Shown: positions 35,962 to 45,626, counted from the first letter of the stretch. The stretch: 64,000 bases of DNA from Calothrix sp. PCC 7716 (GCF_019977735.1 NZ_AP025018.1:5026580-5090579); one strand, 5' to 3'. Numbers and translations are program-made. Notes: generated from the letters alone by a model not told the origin.

Positions 35962-37128
35962 CTAGAAATTCAACTGCTTAATAAGCTCCTTTAAATTGTT
36001 AATATTAACTATCATGTCACCTTTACCACGTCTGATTTTATGAACGTAAGGCTGGAAACATTCAACACACCAGTAAGGAAAGCCTAGTATCTTTGATATA
36101 AAATAGTAGTGAGGGCTAATCCAAGGAGTCACTAGTTCAATAATTGTTGGTTTTGTCTGCGAAAATATGATATTGGTAAAACCTGCACCATGAGGACCAA
36201 TGATTATTTCTGCAGATGAAAATACTTTTATCTGTTCTAATAACGACATTTTTTCTAAATTATATATTATAAATCCATAGCTTTTTAAAATATTTATAAC
36301 TTCATCTTCATTAATAACTCGACGACCTGATGCTAACGAACGAGAAATATATACTCTTTTTGAATAAGAATGTTTTTCAGAAATATTAGCATTAATAAAT
36401 AAACGTTGTCTAAGCCAAGATAATGCTGAAGGTGATATCCAATTCCCTGGTTGTCTATATGCTGGAACTACTAATTTTTCTAATGTAATTTTTTTCTGGT
36501 TCCATTGTATGCAATCGTCTAAGTTATAACCTAATAATTTTAAAGACTCTATTTGCCATAAATTGGGATTAGAGTCAATAATTAGAACTGGCTTTTTACC
36601 TGTTTTTTCTTGATAAAGCTCTAGACCTTCTAAACGTGTTAAAGAATCTAAAAACCAGTGGTAATATGTTTTACTCCAGTAGTTTACCAATGAACAAGCT
36701 ATATCTAATTTATACGTTTTTCTTAGCTCAGGTAAATTTTTTATAAGTAAACTTTGTATCGAGATGCCACCTTGAAACCTTGGACTTAGATCACCAACAG
36801 GAGGTAATGTTGTTTCCGTAATAATATTTCCATTTCTATCAAATCCAAGCGCTTTAGCACCTATAAGTTGAGCATCTTCTATTTCAGAAACAAAGGGTTT
36901 ACTAATGTTGTAAGCAGCACTTGACATTGTAATCCCTTGAGGGATTTTTCCTATGCTATTTGGTTCATCTACTGTAACAGATTCTTCTGAACCAAAAAAT
37001 AAAGTTGAATAATGTTCAAAATTATTTGATAACTGCTTATAGTTGATAAGTTCTGAGCCAGTTAGTTTCAAAGCAATAGGCAATATTAGTTCTTCTCGCC
37101 GCTGTTTACTAAGTAAATTTATTAGCAT
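35962..37128 (-). CDS. Glycosyltransferase family 61 (DUF563) protein
   Basis: The 388-residue protein has the DUF563 hallmarks in its second half: YYHWFLDSLTRLEGLELY, KRVYISRSLASGRRVINEDEVINILKSYGFIIYNLEKMSLLEQIKVFSSAEIIIGPHGAGFTNIIFSQ and the terminal VTPWISPHYYFISKILGFPYWCVE. The GPHGAG loop is the nucleotide-sugar site in this family. The N-terminal 100 residues are less conserved. It acts presumably in EPS assembly, and the sugar cannot be assigned. Confidence 0.85.
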   Translation of the reverse strand: MLINLLSKQRREELILPIALKLTGSELINYKQLSNNFEHYSTLFFGSEESVTVDEPNSIGKIPQGITMSSAAYNISKPFVSEIEDAQLIGAKALGFDRNGNIITETTLPPVGDLSPRFQGGISIQSLLIKNLPELRKTYKLDIACSLVNYWSKTYYHWFLDSLTRLEGLELYQEKTGKKPVLIIDSNPNLWQIESLKLLGYNLDDCIQWNQKKITLEKLVVPAYRQPGNWISPSALSWLRQRLFINANISEKHSYSKRVYISRSLASGRRVINEDEVINILKSYGFIIYNLEKMSLLEQIKVFSSAEIIIGPHGAGFTNIIFSQTKPTIIELVTPWISPHYYFISKILGFPYWCVECFQPYVHKIRRGKGDMIVNINNLKELIKQLNF

Positions 37129-37403
37129 TGCTAAACTCCAATTTTGCTTTAAAAATAAATTGATATCAAAAAGTTTAATCTAAATACATGATATATATTT
37201 GATGTTTAACTAAAATTAGAATAGAGCAATCCGCAGTTTATCACTTATTTAAAGATTAGCACCTTTCTCAAACAAACAAATAATTTACATGAACTTTAAA
37301 TTAATTTTATATGTAGTAAGTAATAGCACTTTTTAGGAGAAACTGTGTAACTTACTACATATTTATGACTTCAATATTCTAGGTAATACAAAGCTGTATT
37401 AAT

Positions 37404-38339
37404 TTATTTTTTAATTTTTTGATACTCAAAACTTCGCATTTCCATCATTGGTTGTAACTGTGTCACCTTGCGAAATATGTATATTGCATAACCTCTAAAA
37501 AATTCCAAGTATTCCTTAGCAAGATTACGTTTCCAAAATAGAATTTCAGGGTTGCAGGATGGTACAGTTTCAGTAAACTTTTCCTTGTGGTGTCGAATTT
37601 TGTAACTATCAGGAATAAAATGAGCAGTTAGGGATTTTCGGCTGTATTGCGGATTCAAATTTTCAAATGCACCATGAATAGTGAACGGATGCCACAATAA
37701 AACGTCTCCCTTTTTTAAGGGGCAAGGTTTGAGGTAGTAATCATTGTCTTTTATTAACCGTTGAGTTCGAGCAACAAAGTCTTCATGGTCTGCATACAAT
37801 TTTACACCTGGCGTATTTTCTATGACTTCCCCTCGATGACTTCCTGGTGCCACAAAAAAACAGCCTGAGTCTGGGTGGATGTCTTCTAAAGCAAACCAAG
37901 CTGCAATAAGACGACCAGCAGGCTCAGTATCTAAGTAATAGTGGTCTTGATGCGCTACAGTTCCTGTAGACTTGTCAAAAAACATATTTTGCCAAATTGT
38001 ATGCTTGTCTTTACCAGATAATAGTTTTAGTGCTTCAGACACAGGTGAAGATGTCAAGCACTTTTCCACTGTGCTAGTAAAACTTTTGGCAAGAAGTAGA
38101 TCTTTAGGATTGATTATGGAATGTTCCATAAATCCCTGCCCATTTGTCCGCAGCAACTCACGTTGATTAGTATCTTGAGATCTGAATATATAAAAACGTC
38201 TTTTCTTGAAATGATTATACTGCTTTAAAAAGTGATCAATCAAAGTGTCGTCAAGCAGTTTGCTTACAATTACATAGCCGTTTTGTTCGTAATATTCCTT
38301 GATTTCCTGGGTTTGGTGAATATGAAATTTTGTCAACAT
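37404..38339 (-). CDS. Phytanoyl-CoA dioxygenase (PhyH) family protein
   Basis: The Fe(II)/2-oxoglutarate oxygenase-type protein has 311 residues from the chosen start. It shows YYEQNGYVIVSKLLDDTLI at the N-terminus, AHQDHYYLDTEPAGRLIAAWFALEDIHPDSGCFFVAPGSHRG (HxD motif), and WHPFTIHGAFENLNPQYSRKSLTAHFIP (distal His and the 2-oxoglutarate Arg). PhyH enzymes hydroxylate small molecules or side groups. An ATG six codons upstream (38357) exists, but GGAGA lies 7 bases before the ATG at 38339. It sits inside the EPS locus between GT61 and a GT-A-like gene, so modification of a sugar or its substituent is possible. Confidence 0.85.
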   Translation of the reverse strand: MLTKFHIHQTQEIKEYYEQNGYVIVSKLLDDTLIDHFLKQYNHFKKRRFYIFRSQDTNQRELLRTNGQGFMEHSIINPKDLLLAKSFTSTVEKCLTSSPVSEALKLLSGKDKHTIWQNMFFDKSTGTVAHQDHYYLDTEPAGRLIAAWFALEDIHPDSGCFFVAPGSHRGEVIENTPGVKLYADHEDFVARTQRLIKDNDYYLKPCPLKKGDVLLWHPFTIHGAFENLNPQYSRKSLTAHFIPDSYKIRHHKEKFTETVPSCNPEILFWKRNLAKEYLEFFRGYAIYIFRKVTQLQPMMEMRSFEYQKIKK

Positions 38340-38346
38340 TTTTAAT

Positions 38347-38351
38347 TCTCC
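38347..38351 (-). promoter_or_regulatory. Ribosome binding site GGAGA deciding the PhyH start
   Basis: GGAGA on the minus strand lies 7 bases upstream of the ATG at 38339 and inside the frame of the alternative start at 38357, which has no such site. This favours the shorter protein. Confidence 0.6.
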
Positions 38352-38374
38352 AATCATAGTAGAGTAGCTTTTGT

Positions 38375-39181
38375 TTAACGAAAGTAAAATTTAAGGTCTT
38401 TTAATGCAATTAGCATCTCTCGACTCAAACGGTAAGGACTACCAATACCACGTTTCAGTTTCCAAAAAAGCAATTTATACAGTTTGTATAATAAAGTGTT
38501 TGGCTCTGTGCTAGAACTAACAACGAATTGATGTTTTTTTATATTTCGTAATGTTTCTAACCCCTCATTTCTAACTGTTAATCCTACCTGAGAAGCTGCT
38601 AACCCTATTGTATTTTCATCTTGATGAAGATACCTATAATTAAAACCTCTTAATTGAAGGTATCTAGCTATCCTATCCCATTCTTTGAGAAATTCAATCT
38701 CTTTACCATCTTCTCTTTTTATTACAAATAAATCTGGTGAAATCCAATTTACTTGTTTTATACTAAGACCCAGCTTTGCTATTAATTTTTTTATTACTTC
38801 TAGTTCTTTTGTTCTTGCCTTATTGTTCTCAGCTTCAGCAATATTTAGATACATATCGGGGGTGATTCCTGGTAAAAAAGCTATATTTTCAGGTACTGAA
38901 GCAGTTATTCGTGTATCTGCATCTATAAATATTACAGTGTCAACTATTGATAATGCTTTTTCTATTGCAAATCGCTTATCATTATTGCAAAAAAATATTC
39001 CTTTTTGGGAATGTTTAAAAGCTCTAACATTAGTAAAATTTTTAAATTCATCTGGAAAATCTGTGCATACTACTAAAATAGTGCCAGGAGCATATTTTTC
39101 TAAATCAGCAGCTAGCTTTTTAGCGAAAGAACAGTATTTTCTGCTCATTGCCAGCGTGCAAAAAACAAACTTATTATTCAT
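38375..39181 (-). CDS. GT-A-like glycosyltransferase-type protein of uncertain family
   Basis: The protein has 268 residues from the ATG at 39181. A TTG ten codons upstream is the only support for a longer form. The start KFVFCTLAMSRKYCSFAKKLAADLEKYAPGTILVVCTDFPDEF and the acidic VIFIDADTRITASVPENI (DxD-type metal motif) with WISPDLFVIKREDGKEIEFLKEWDRIARYLQLRGFNYRYLHQDENTIGLAA resemble GT-A nucleotide-sugar enzymes such as GT8-like proteins. It is likely cytoplasmic. Position in the EPS locus supports the assignment, but the exact family is uncertain. Confidence 0.65.
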   Translation of the reverse strand: MNNKFVFCTLAMSRKYCSFAKKLAADLEKYAPGTILVVCTDFPDEFKNFTNVRAFKHSQKGIFFCNNDKRFAIEKALSIVDTVIFIDADTRITASVPENIAFLPGITPDMYLNIAEAENNKARTKELEVIKKLIAKLGLSIKQVNWISPDLFVIKREDGKEIEFLKEWDRIARYLQLRGFNYRYLHQDENTIGLAASQVGLTVRNEGLETLRNIKKHQFVVSSSTEPNTLLYKLYKLLFWKLKRGIGSPYRLSREMLIALKDLKFYFR

Positions 39182-39242
39182 TATACCAAATAGTTTTTTA
39201 GAGTTGATCAATCATAAAACTCAAATAAAGTTATTTTTTATT

Positions 39243-40499
39243 TTAACGTTTTAATCGAGTTAAAATGTCAGTGTAAAGGTATGTATAACGACTTGCCTGT
39301 AATTTTTGAGTAAATTCTTGTTCAACTTTTTCACGAGCGCGCTTGCACAGCTTTGCGTGTCTATCGCTACTCTCTAATATCCACGAAATTCCTTTTGATA
39401 AATCTGCTATATCAAAAGGTTGAGCTAAATAACCATTTTTCAGGTGTTCTATCATATCTGACATTCCGCCAATATCGAACCCAACGCAGGGCACTCCACA
39501 AGCAAGCGCTTCCATTACAGTATTAGGTAAATTATCTTGAACCGAAGGTGCAACAAAAACATCAGATGCAGCATAGACTTGTGCCAAAGAAATATCATCG
39601 CTTAACGAACCTAGATAATGAGTTTTAAAGCCCAAATTACTTGGAATATCAGGCTGTGAAGCACCAATCACGACAAGTTCAATTTTGTCATGCCATTCAG
39701 ATTTACAGAGATTTTGCAAAGCTGGTAAAAGTAAATGAAACCCTTTTCGAGGGGTACTAGTTGCATTGACAGCTCCAAACAAAATTAGTTGCTTATCTTG
39801 AGGTAAATTAAGTAGCGCTCGTACTGTTTGGCGATTGATAGGCTTATAGCGTTGCGTATCGATACCATAGGGAATTACCTCAATTTGTTGCTGTTGAAAT
39901 AAAGAACTGGACCTAGCACATTTAGCCATCCAGGTACTAGGAGCAACAATAGTCAAGTGGAGATTTTTCCAAGCATTGGACTTTCTTTGCCATACCCAAT
40001 GAGATAAATCAAATTTATTGTTACTGCTAAGTTGAGGACATAGACTACAGGATTTAACGTATCGACCACATTCTTCATCATAGTGACATCCTCCTGTAAA
40101 GGCTGACATGTCGTGGAGAGTCCAGACAATAGGCGAATGCAACTTCGCAATTGTTTCAATCCGCAAGTAACTTTCGTTCGTCCAGTGCAGATTAATTAAA
40201 TCTGGGTTCAATCGGTTAACTCTAGGAAGGATTAAGTCTGGCGCCCACTGGGTAGAAAATGGTGTTTGCTTGCGCTGACGATAAAACCGTGGAGGTATAG
40301 CCTCTAATGCGTGTCCTAGCTTGGCAAGACCTTTTTCTAAGCCTGTTTTTGGAGCAATTACATTTTTGTCATCACCAAATTTAGTTTGTACCAATACCTG
40401 AGAATGGACATTAATACCTATAAGGCTTTGATGTAATCTGTAGGCAGAACGAGCGGCACCTCCTGTTATGTCGTAGGTGCTAAGATGTAATATTTTCAT
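39243..40499 (-). CDS. Family 4 glycosyltransferase
   Basis: The 418-residue GT-B enzyme begins MKILHLSTYDITGGAARSAYRLHQSL, a start common in cyanobacterial EPS GT4s. It then shows PDLINLHWTNESYLRIETIAKLHSPIVWTLHDMSAFTGGCHYDEECGRY, and the donor half with ILFGAVNATSTPRKGFHLLLPAL, SDVFVAPSVQDNLPNTVMEALACGVPCVGFDIGGMSDMI (EX7E). It likely adds a sugar to the EPS repeat unit. It is 37 bases downstream of the polymerase gene. Confidence 0.92.
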   Translation of the reverse strand: MKILHLSTYDITGGAARSAYRLHQSLIGINVHSQVLVQTKFGDDKNVIAPKTGLEKGLAKLGHALEAIPPRFYRQRKQTPFSTQWAPDLILPRVNRLNPDLINLHWTNESYLRIETIAKLHSPIVWTLHDMSAFTGGCHYDEECGRYVKSCSLCPQLSSNNKFDLSHWVWQRKSNAWKNLHLTIVAPSTWMAKCARSSSLFQQQQIEVIPYGIDTQRYKPINRQTVRALLNLPQDKQLILFGAVNATSTPRKGFHLLLPALQNLCKSEWHDKIELVVIGASQPDIPSNLGFKTHYLGSLSDDISLAQVYAASDVFVAPSVQDNLPNTVMEALACGVPCVGFDIGGMSDMIEHLKNGYLAQPFDIADLSKGISWILESSDRHAKLCKRAREKVEQEFTQKLQASRYTYLYTDILTRLKR

Positions 40500-40536
40500 A
40501 AATCCCTATTTATATATGTAAAAATAAAAAACTGTT

Positions 40537-41781
40537 TTATGTTTGAAAGTTAGCAATTTTATTACAATTTTTAAATATTCTATTTAGATGAATAGCGCTT
40601 GAGTATGCAGTAGATACATATAATACCCAGAAGAAATTGCGGTAATCAAGAAAACCCATTGAATCAGAATAACTAATGATAATTACTAGTAACAAGAATT
40701 GAAGCATCCAAAAAAATTCTATTTGCTTAGTTAAGCCTAGCAATAAAACAATTCTTATTAAAACCATTAACAGACTAAGTAACGTCAATGATAAGCCTAA
40801 CCAGCCTAATTGCAAAAATGCTTCAATATAACTGCTATGGGAGTTACCACCCCCCTCGCCGACTCCCTCTATCCAGGAAAACCTCAACGCCACACCTAGA
40901 CTCTCAGTTGGGTCAGTCCAAAAACCAGCATACCCATAGCCAAACCAAGGTCTCTCTAGACCCTTATCAATTAAATACTCCCAAAGTGGCGCCCGTCCAG
41001 TAAGATCCATTTGTTTTCCCAATAAATTCACCACTATAAATTCTAAATTAGTGGAAGCAGTTAGAACGATTATTCCACAAATGAAAATGGCACAAATACC
41101 AAGCAGCATTTTTAGCTTATACTCCTGTTTTACAATCTTATAAAAAGGTAAAAGAGGTAGCAATCCTATAAAAATTCCTAAACTGCCTCTCCCTTTAGAA
41201 AGCATTAGAATAACAAATGCAATGCTAGCTCCAATTAATGCACACCAACGATACCTACGTCCATAAAAATGCATATCTAAAAAAAGCATAGCAGCCATGA
41301 CCATTGTCGCAGCTAAAGAATTTTTATAGTTACTTATCCCCCTCCATCCTCCATAAATTCCGTAGGATGGTATTATCAAAGGCACTATTAAATTAATAAC
41401 TGTATATATGCTAAATAACCAAATTAAGAGCCGCATCAGTTCTTTTGGAGTGTAACAAGTAGCTAAATATATACCAAATGCCGTTGAACAAATAAAAGCT
41501 CTGGAATAAGCTAAGGTAATATCAGGATTAGTAGACCACAAACTTGATAATGGAACAGATACTATTAATAGCAACAGAATTAAATCCTTTGTCACAACCC
41601 AACAAAATTGCTTCCAACGCCTTATAACTAGCAAGGGAACAACTAAAAAGCCAAATAATGCCCAAGCTTGAATGACAGGTCTAGGAAGATTTAGTCCTAG
41701 ATAGTAAAAAAACAATAACAAAATAGTTATAGTTTTTAGCTGATGCACTAAACTTTTTCTGATTTTGATTGATAGATACAT
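40537..41781 (-). CDS. O-antigen ligase/polymerase family membrane protein
   Basis: The 414-residue protein has about 11-12 membrane helices and the WaaL/Wzy-type central region: LIDKGLERPWFGYGYAGFWTD (the large periplasmic loop) followed by GGGNSHSSYIEAFLQLGWLGLSLTLL, with the conserved His in NSHSSY. Such proteins polymerise lipid-linked repeats or ligate chains on the periplasmic side. In this locus it is the best candidate for the polymerase. The gene order places it after the three GT2 paralogs. Confidence 0.88.
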   Translation of the reverse strand: MYLSIKIRKSLVHQLKTITILLLFFYYLGLNLPRPVIQAWALFGFLVVPLLVIRRWKQFCWVVTKDLILLLLIVSVPLSSLWSTNPDITLAYSRAFICSTAFGIYLATCYTPKELMRLLIWLFSIYTVINLIVPLIIPSYGIYGGWRGISNYKNSLAATMVMAAMLFLDMHFYGRRYRWCALIGASIAFVILMLSKGRGSLGIFIGLLPLLPFYKIVKQEYKLKMLLGICAIFICGIIVLTASTNLEFIVVNLLGKQMDLTGRAPLWEYLIDKGLERPWFGYGYAGFWTDPTESLGVALRFSWIEGVGEGGGNSHSSYIEAFLQLGWLGLSLTLLSLLMVLIRIVLLLGLTKQIEFFWMLQFLLLVIIISYSDSMGFLDYRNFFWVLYVSTAYSSAIHLNRIFKNCNKIANFQT

Positions 41782-41841
41782 TTTACAAATAATCTTTTTT
41801 TTTGAAAATATGATGATGTAAACATTAACAAAGTAAAAGTA

Positions 41842-42870
41842 TCATCTACCAGATAATATTAACTTTTCTTTCAGTTGGTAAGCGGCTATTTTCAGTAACA
41901 AACGAGATAATTTCATCATTACTAACGATGAATAGCCAAACTTAAGTGCTTCTTTAACTGGAATAATACAAGCTTTTATATCCCCTGTATTAGTGAATAT
42001 TTGATAGCTACTATTAAGCGCCCAAAATGCGTAAGTTTCTCTTGCTCGCTTAGAAATTTTGCTAGCCATTCTTTTTTGAATGTAATTAGGTAAGTATGAT
42101 TGAATAATTTCATCAGCCTTACGCAAATCTTGAAAGAACTTACCAGTACGTATAGAACTTTGAGTGAGAGACCCTAGTGTTGATTGGCGATATACGGCTA
42201 AAGGTTGCACTTCATAAGCTACTGGATAGTTTGTGGCTATCCTGACCCACATTTCCCAATCTTCACCTGTATAGGTAAAGCGGCTATCAAATCCTCCAAG
42301 CTTTTCATAAACATCACGTCGTACCACAATTGATGGTGTTGTGATTCTTTGTTCGGAAGCTATTCGTTCTAACCAGTTACTCAAAACTCCACTTTCAGAT
42401 TGTTCTAAAGGAGAAAAATTATGCCAATATCCATCACTATTCATATAGATTTGACGACAGAAAGCAGCACCAATGCCTGGATATTGAGCAAATAATAGTC
42501 CCATTTTTTTATAAAACCCATTGAGTAGATAGTCATCACCATGTAATATATGAACTATCTTTCCTCGCGCTCTCTGCAAGCAAGTATTAAAGTTTTTGAT
42601 ATAGCGGACGTTTTCTGGTTGACGGTAGAAGTTAACGCGACCGCGTCCTAGCTCTTTAACAACAGCTTCTGGGTCATCTTTTGTGGAATGGTCATCAACT
42701 ACCTCAATCTGCATTACATCCGATCCTGGGTCTTGAGCCAAGACACTTGCAAGAGTCTCACGCAAATAATCAGCACAATTATAAGTTGGTATCATTACCG
42801 ACCACAGCGGACGCATTTCTCCCTCTGAAATTGGCTGAATAGTCGCACGGAAAGATTGTTTGTTGTTCAT
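41842..42870 (-). CDS. Family 2 glycosyltransferase, tandem paralog 3
   Basis: The 342-residue GT-A enzyme carries RPLWSVMIPTYNCADYLRETLASVLAQDPGSDVMQIEVVDDHSTKDDPEAVVKELG, ILHGDDYLLNGFYKKM (DD motif), and TPSIVVRRDVYEKLGGFDSRFTYTGEDWEMWVRIA (ED-W catalytic region). It is the last of three adjacent paralogs (41842-45009) with nearly identical N-terminal blocks and divergent C-terminal tails. Its N-terminal leader (MNNKQSFRATIQPISEGEM) resembles that of the 44002-45009 copy. Confidence 0.9.
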   Translation of the reverse strand: MNNKQSFRATIQPISEGEMRPLWSVMIPTYNCADYLRETLASVLAQDPGSDVMQIEVVDDHSTKDDPEAVVKELGRGRVNFYRQPENVRYIKNFNTCLQRARGKIVHILHGDDYLLNGFYKKMGLLFAQYPGIGAAFCRQIYMNSDGYWHNFSPLEQSESGVLSNWLERIASEQRITTPSIVVRRDVYEKLGGFDSRFTYTGEDWEMWVRIATNYPVAYEVQPLAVYRQSTLGSLTQSSIRTGKFFQDLRKADEIIQSYLPNYIQKRMASKISKRARETYAFWALNSSYQIFTNTGDIKACIIPVKEALKFGYSSLVMMKLSRLLLKIAAYQLKEKLILSGR

Positions 42871-42937
42871 AAATTCAAGTGCGATATGTTAAAGAAAATT
42901 TGATTTAAATTGGAAATAATTCTTAATTAAGGCTAAT

Positions 42938-43981
42938 CTATAATATGTAGTTTTTTGCTGCTATCAAAAGTGTGAATATGCTTTTGATTGAGTTGTGAAC
43001 ATTAGTTTTTATAAATAAAAACAAAAACGATAATAACTCTTTAGTGACTTTGAATGAACAACTACATTTTAGAGATTCTTTAATTTGCGTATTTACTGCA
43101 TTGATACTGCTTTTAGTAAGTAACTGCGGAGCTATATCTCTAATACCATAAATTGCCCAGTTATCTCTTGCCTGTTGAGATAGTTTGCTGGCAGTTTCAA
43201 CTGGTAAATAAGGTTGAATAATTTCTATAATCTTCCGTAAATCTCGTATATTCTGACCCGTACAAGCACAACGTCCAGTTAATGATGATGAATGACAGCG
43301 ATATAATGCTAGTGGCTCCACTTCGTACCATACTGGATAGTGTGCGGCAATTCGTACCCACATCTCCCAGTCCTCAGCGCAGCAATTAATACGAGAGTCG
43401 AATCCCCCCAGTCTTTCATAAACATCGCGTCTAACCACCATTGAAGGTGGTTGTAAGCGATTAATCACAGCAATCTTTTCTAACCAATTATGCAAAACAC
43501 CATTCTCAAGTTGTTCTAACTCTGAAAATCTTAGCCAATGTCCGTTTTCATCCATACTGATATAGCGACAAAAAGCGGCGCCTATTTCCGGACTTTTATC
43601 AAAAGCTTGCTGCACCTTTTGATAAAAGCCATATCGCACTCCATCATCACCGTGTAGTAAATGAACTAATTTCCCACGAGATCGCTGCAAACAAGTATTA
43701 AAATTTTTAATGTAGCCGACATTCTGCGGATGGCGATAGAAACTCACTCGACCTTTCCCAACTTCTCTAACAACAGCTTCAGGGTCATCTTTTGTTGAAC
43801 AGTCATCAACCACCTCAATCTGCATGACTTCTGATCCAGGATATTGTATGAGTAAATTGACAAGCGTTTCGCGTAAATATTTCGCACAGTTATAAGTAGG
43901 AATCATTACTGACCATAAAGGTCTTGATGTTTTGTCTACAACTGGTTGAATAATTTCGCGGTGAAGGTATTGAATGCTCAT
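42938..43981 (-). CDS. Family 2 glycosyltransferase, tandem paralog 2
   Basis: The GT-A enzyme shows SRPLWSVMIPTYNCAKYLRETLVNLLIQYPGSEVMQIEVVDDCSTKDDPEAVVREVG, LLHGDDGVRYGFYQKVQ, and PPSMVVRRDVYERLGGFDSRINCCAEDWEMWVRIA. The frame is open to 44050, but the ATG at 43981 (MSIQYLHREIIQP) gives 347 residues, aligns with the paralogs and avoids overlap with the upstream gene. The longer form would start inside the preceding coding sequence. The C-terminal part, after about residue 250, differs strongly from the two neighbours. Confidence 0.88.
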   Translation of the reverse strand: MSIQYLHREIIQPVVDKTSRPLWSVMIPTYNCAKYLRETLVNLLIQYPGSEVMQIEVVDDCSTKDDPEAVVREVGKGRVSFYRHPQNVGYIKNFNTCLQRSRGKLVHLLHGDDGVRYGFYQKVQQAFDKSPEIGAAFCRYISMDENGHWLRFSELEQLENGVLHNWLEKIAVINRLQPPSMVVRRDVYERLGGFDSRINCCAEDWEMWVRIAAHYPVWYEVEPLALYRCHSSSLTGRCACTGQNIRDLRKIIEIIQPYLPVETASKLSQQARDNWAIYGIRDIAPQLLTKSSINAVNTQIKESLKCSCSFKVTKELLSFLFLFIKTNVHNSIKSIFTLLIAAKNYIL

Positions 43982-44001
43982 AAGTAGTAGCTGAACACTT
44001 A

Positions 44002-45009
44002 TTAAATACAAGAAAATGAAATTGATGTACTTAGTTTTCGCAAAACCCATCGTGTACCACCAAAGACAAAAAGTAGAAATACTTTTGCAAAAAAATAATA
44101 AGAATTGTAAAATTTAAGCAATGCTTTCATTTGTATTATTGCAGGTTTATTTGCTCCACATTCTAATAATAATGATGTATACTTAAAAAGATATATAGCA
44201 TTCTTTTTTCTAGCTTTACTAATTATTTCTTCAGGTAAGTATAATTTAAAAATGTCAATTGCCTTGTATATCTGCCTAACATTATCACCATTATTTAGAC
44301 AAAGCTTAGTAATAGAGCCTGGTCTTTCGCGATATAAAGCTAATGGTTCTACTTCATACCATACTGGGTAGTTAGCAGCAACTCTTGTCCACATTTCCCA
44401 ATCTTCGGTGAAACGCAAGCGTTGATCAAACCCTCCAAGTTTTTCATATACTTCACGCCGTACAACAATTGAAGGTGTTTGAATTATTTGTATAGTAGCA
44501 ATGCGTTCCAGCCAATTGTTTAAAATTCCGCTTTCGAGTTGTTCTAAAGTCGATAAACGAAGCCAATGGCTCTGTTCATCCATAAAAATGTGGCGACAAA
44601 ATGCAGCGCCAATTTCTGGCGCTTTCTCAAAAGCTTGTTGCATATTGCTATAAAATCCATATAGTACGCAATCGTCACCGTGTAGTAAATGAATTATTTT
44701 TCCGCGCGAGAGGTGTAAACCAGTTGCATAATTTTTTGTGTTGCCAACATTTTCTGCTTGTCTGTAAAACTCGACGCGACCTTGACCCAACTCTGTGACA
44801 ACAGCTTGCGGGTCATCTTTGGTTGAATGGTCATCAACCACTAAAATTTGCATCACTTCGGGTCCTGGGTCTTGAGCAAGTACACTAGCTAGCGTTTCTC
44901 TCAAGTATTCCGCACAATTGTACGTAGGAATCACTACTGACCAGAGGGGACGTTTCTCTCCATCTGGAATTGATGCAATTGTCGCGTGGTAACTATCTTG
45001 CTTATCCAT
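44002..45009 (-). CDS. Family 2 glycosyltransferase, tandem paralog 1
   Basis: The 335-residue GT-A enzyme carries KRPLWSVVIPTYNCAEYLRETLASVLAQDPGPEVMQILVVDDHSTKDDPQAVVTELG, LLHGDDCVLYGFYSNMQ and TPSIVVRREVYEKLGGFDQRLRFTEDWEMWTRVA. It is the first transcribed of the three paralogs, directly downstream of the 3' half of the broken GT14 gene. A hydrophobic C-terminal stretch (about 295-330) could touch the membrane. Confidence 0.9.
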   Translation of the reverse strand: MDKQDSYHATIASIPDGEKRPLWSVVIPTYNCAEYLRETLASVLAQDPGPEVMQILVVDDHSTKDDPQAVVTELGQGRVEFYRQAENVGNTKNYATGLHLSRGKIIHLLHGDDCVLYGFYSNMQQAFEKAPEIGAAFCRHIFMDEQSHWLRLSTLEQLESGILNNWLERIATIQIIQTPSIVVRREVYEKLGGFDQRLRFTEDWEMWTRVAANYPVWYEVEPLALYRERPGSITKLCLNNGDNVRQIYKAIDIFKLYLPEEIISKARKKNAIYLFKYTSLLLECGANKPAIIQMKALLKFYNSYYFFAKVFLLFVFGGTRWVLRKLSTSISFSCI

Positions 45010-45029
45010 AAATTATGATATATTGTTTT

Positions 45030-45528
45030 CTAGTATTTTATGACCTGTTGATTACAAAAAATAATTGCATCAAGCATGTCTAAAACTTCTGAGTCTTGCT
45101 CAAACTTTCTTGCAAAGAAAAATTCACCAGTAATTATTTTAGGGTAATCCTCTATAGTTAGAGTTTTTGGGCTACCATTGATACTTGCACATTTCGAGTA
45201 ATCATCATAAATTTTATGATGGCTAAAAAGATTGAATTTACCACTATTGACAAGAATTGTTTGTACTAAAGATTCTTCAGGCAATATCGTTTTTTTGTAA
45301 TACTTCACAAAGTTGGGATTTGTATCAACAAATTCTTTCAGATATTTGACGCATTTTCTTGAGACGAAGTGACGATGATTTCCACCATAGCAAATAAAAT
45401 TTTGATTAAAAGGAGGTTTTTTAGCTGCTACTCCTACTCTTAGCTCATAATTGAAATCTAATTTTAAAGGCAGCGCGTTCCAAATACTTAATGTTCTTAT
45501 TATAAACTTTCTTGTCCATCTAGGAAGG
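45030..45528 (-). pseudogene. 3' half of a transposon-split GT14-type (core-2/I-branching-like) glycosyltransferase
   Basis: Reading the minus strand from the 9-bp target copy gives YYTLPRWTRKF, then RTLSIWNALPLKLDFNYELRVGVAAKK, NFICYGGNHRHFVSRKCVKYLKEF, YYKKTILPEESLVQTILVNSGKFNLF and the terminal ARKFEQDSEVLDMLD. This is the C-terminal half of beta-1,6-N-acetylglucosaminyltransferase-like GT14 proteins (the GGNHRHFVSR and ILPEESLVQTIL motifs are typical). A stop codon at the element boundary (TAG in the element end) blocks translation from the element. Joined to 48740-49179 it makes 939 bases, exactly 313 codons. A downstream GTG (45308) could give only a 92-residue fragment. Confidence 0.9.
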
Positions 45529-45537
45529 GTATAATAC
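45529..45537. repeat. Left copy of the 9-bp target duplication GTATAATAC
   Basis: GTATAATAC directly precedes the left end of the 3.2-kb element. The identical right copy is at 48740-48748. One copy belongs to the original glycosyltransferase codons for Gln-Tyr-Tyr-Thr. Confidence 0.9.
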
Positions 45538-45626
45538 TAGGGTGTTGACTTTGGGCGCCTCGTGATGATATTTCTTCATACAGAATATATGTCGTTTTAT
45601 ACCCAGACTTTGGAAGTTGGTTTCTG

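Noticed and set aside
43982-44050. Extended N-terminus of the second GT2 paralog overlapping its neighbour
   Set aside because: The paralogs start near MSIQYLH-type leaders, and the extension would lie inside the preceding coding sequence.
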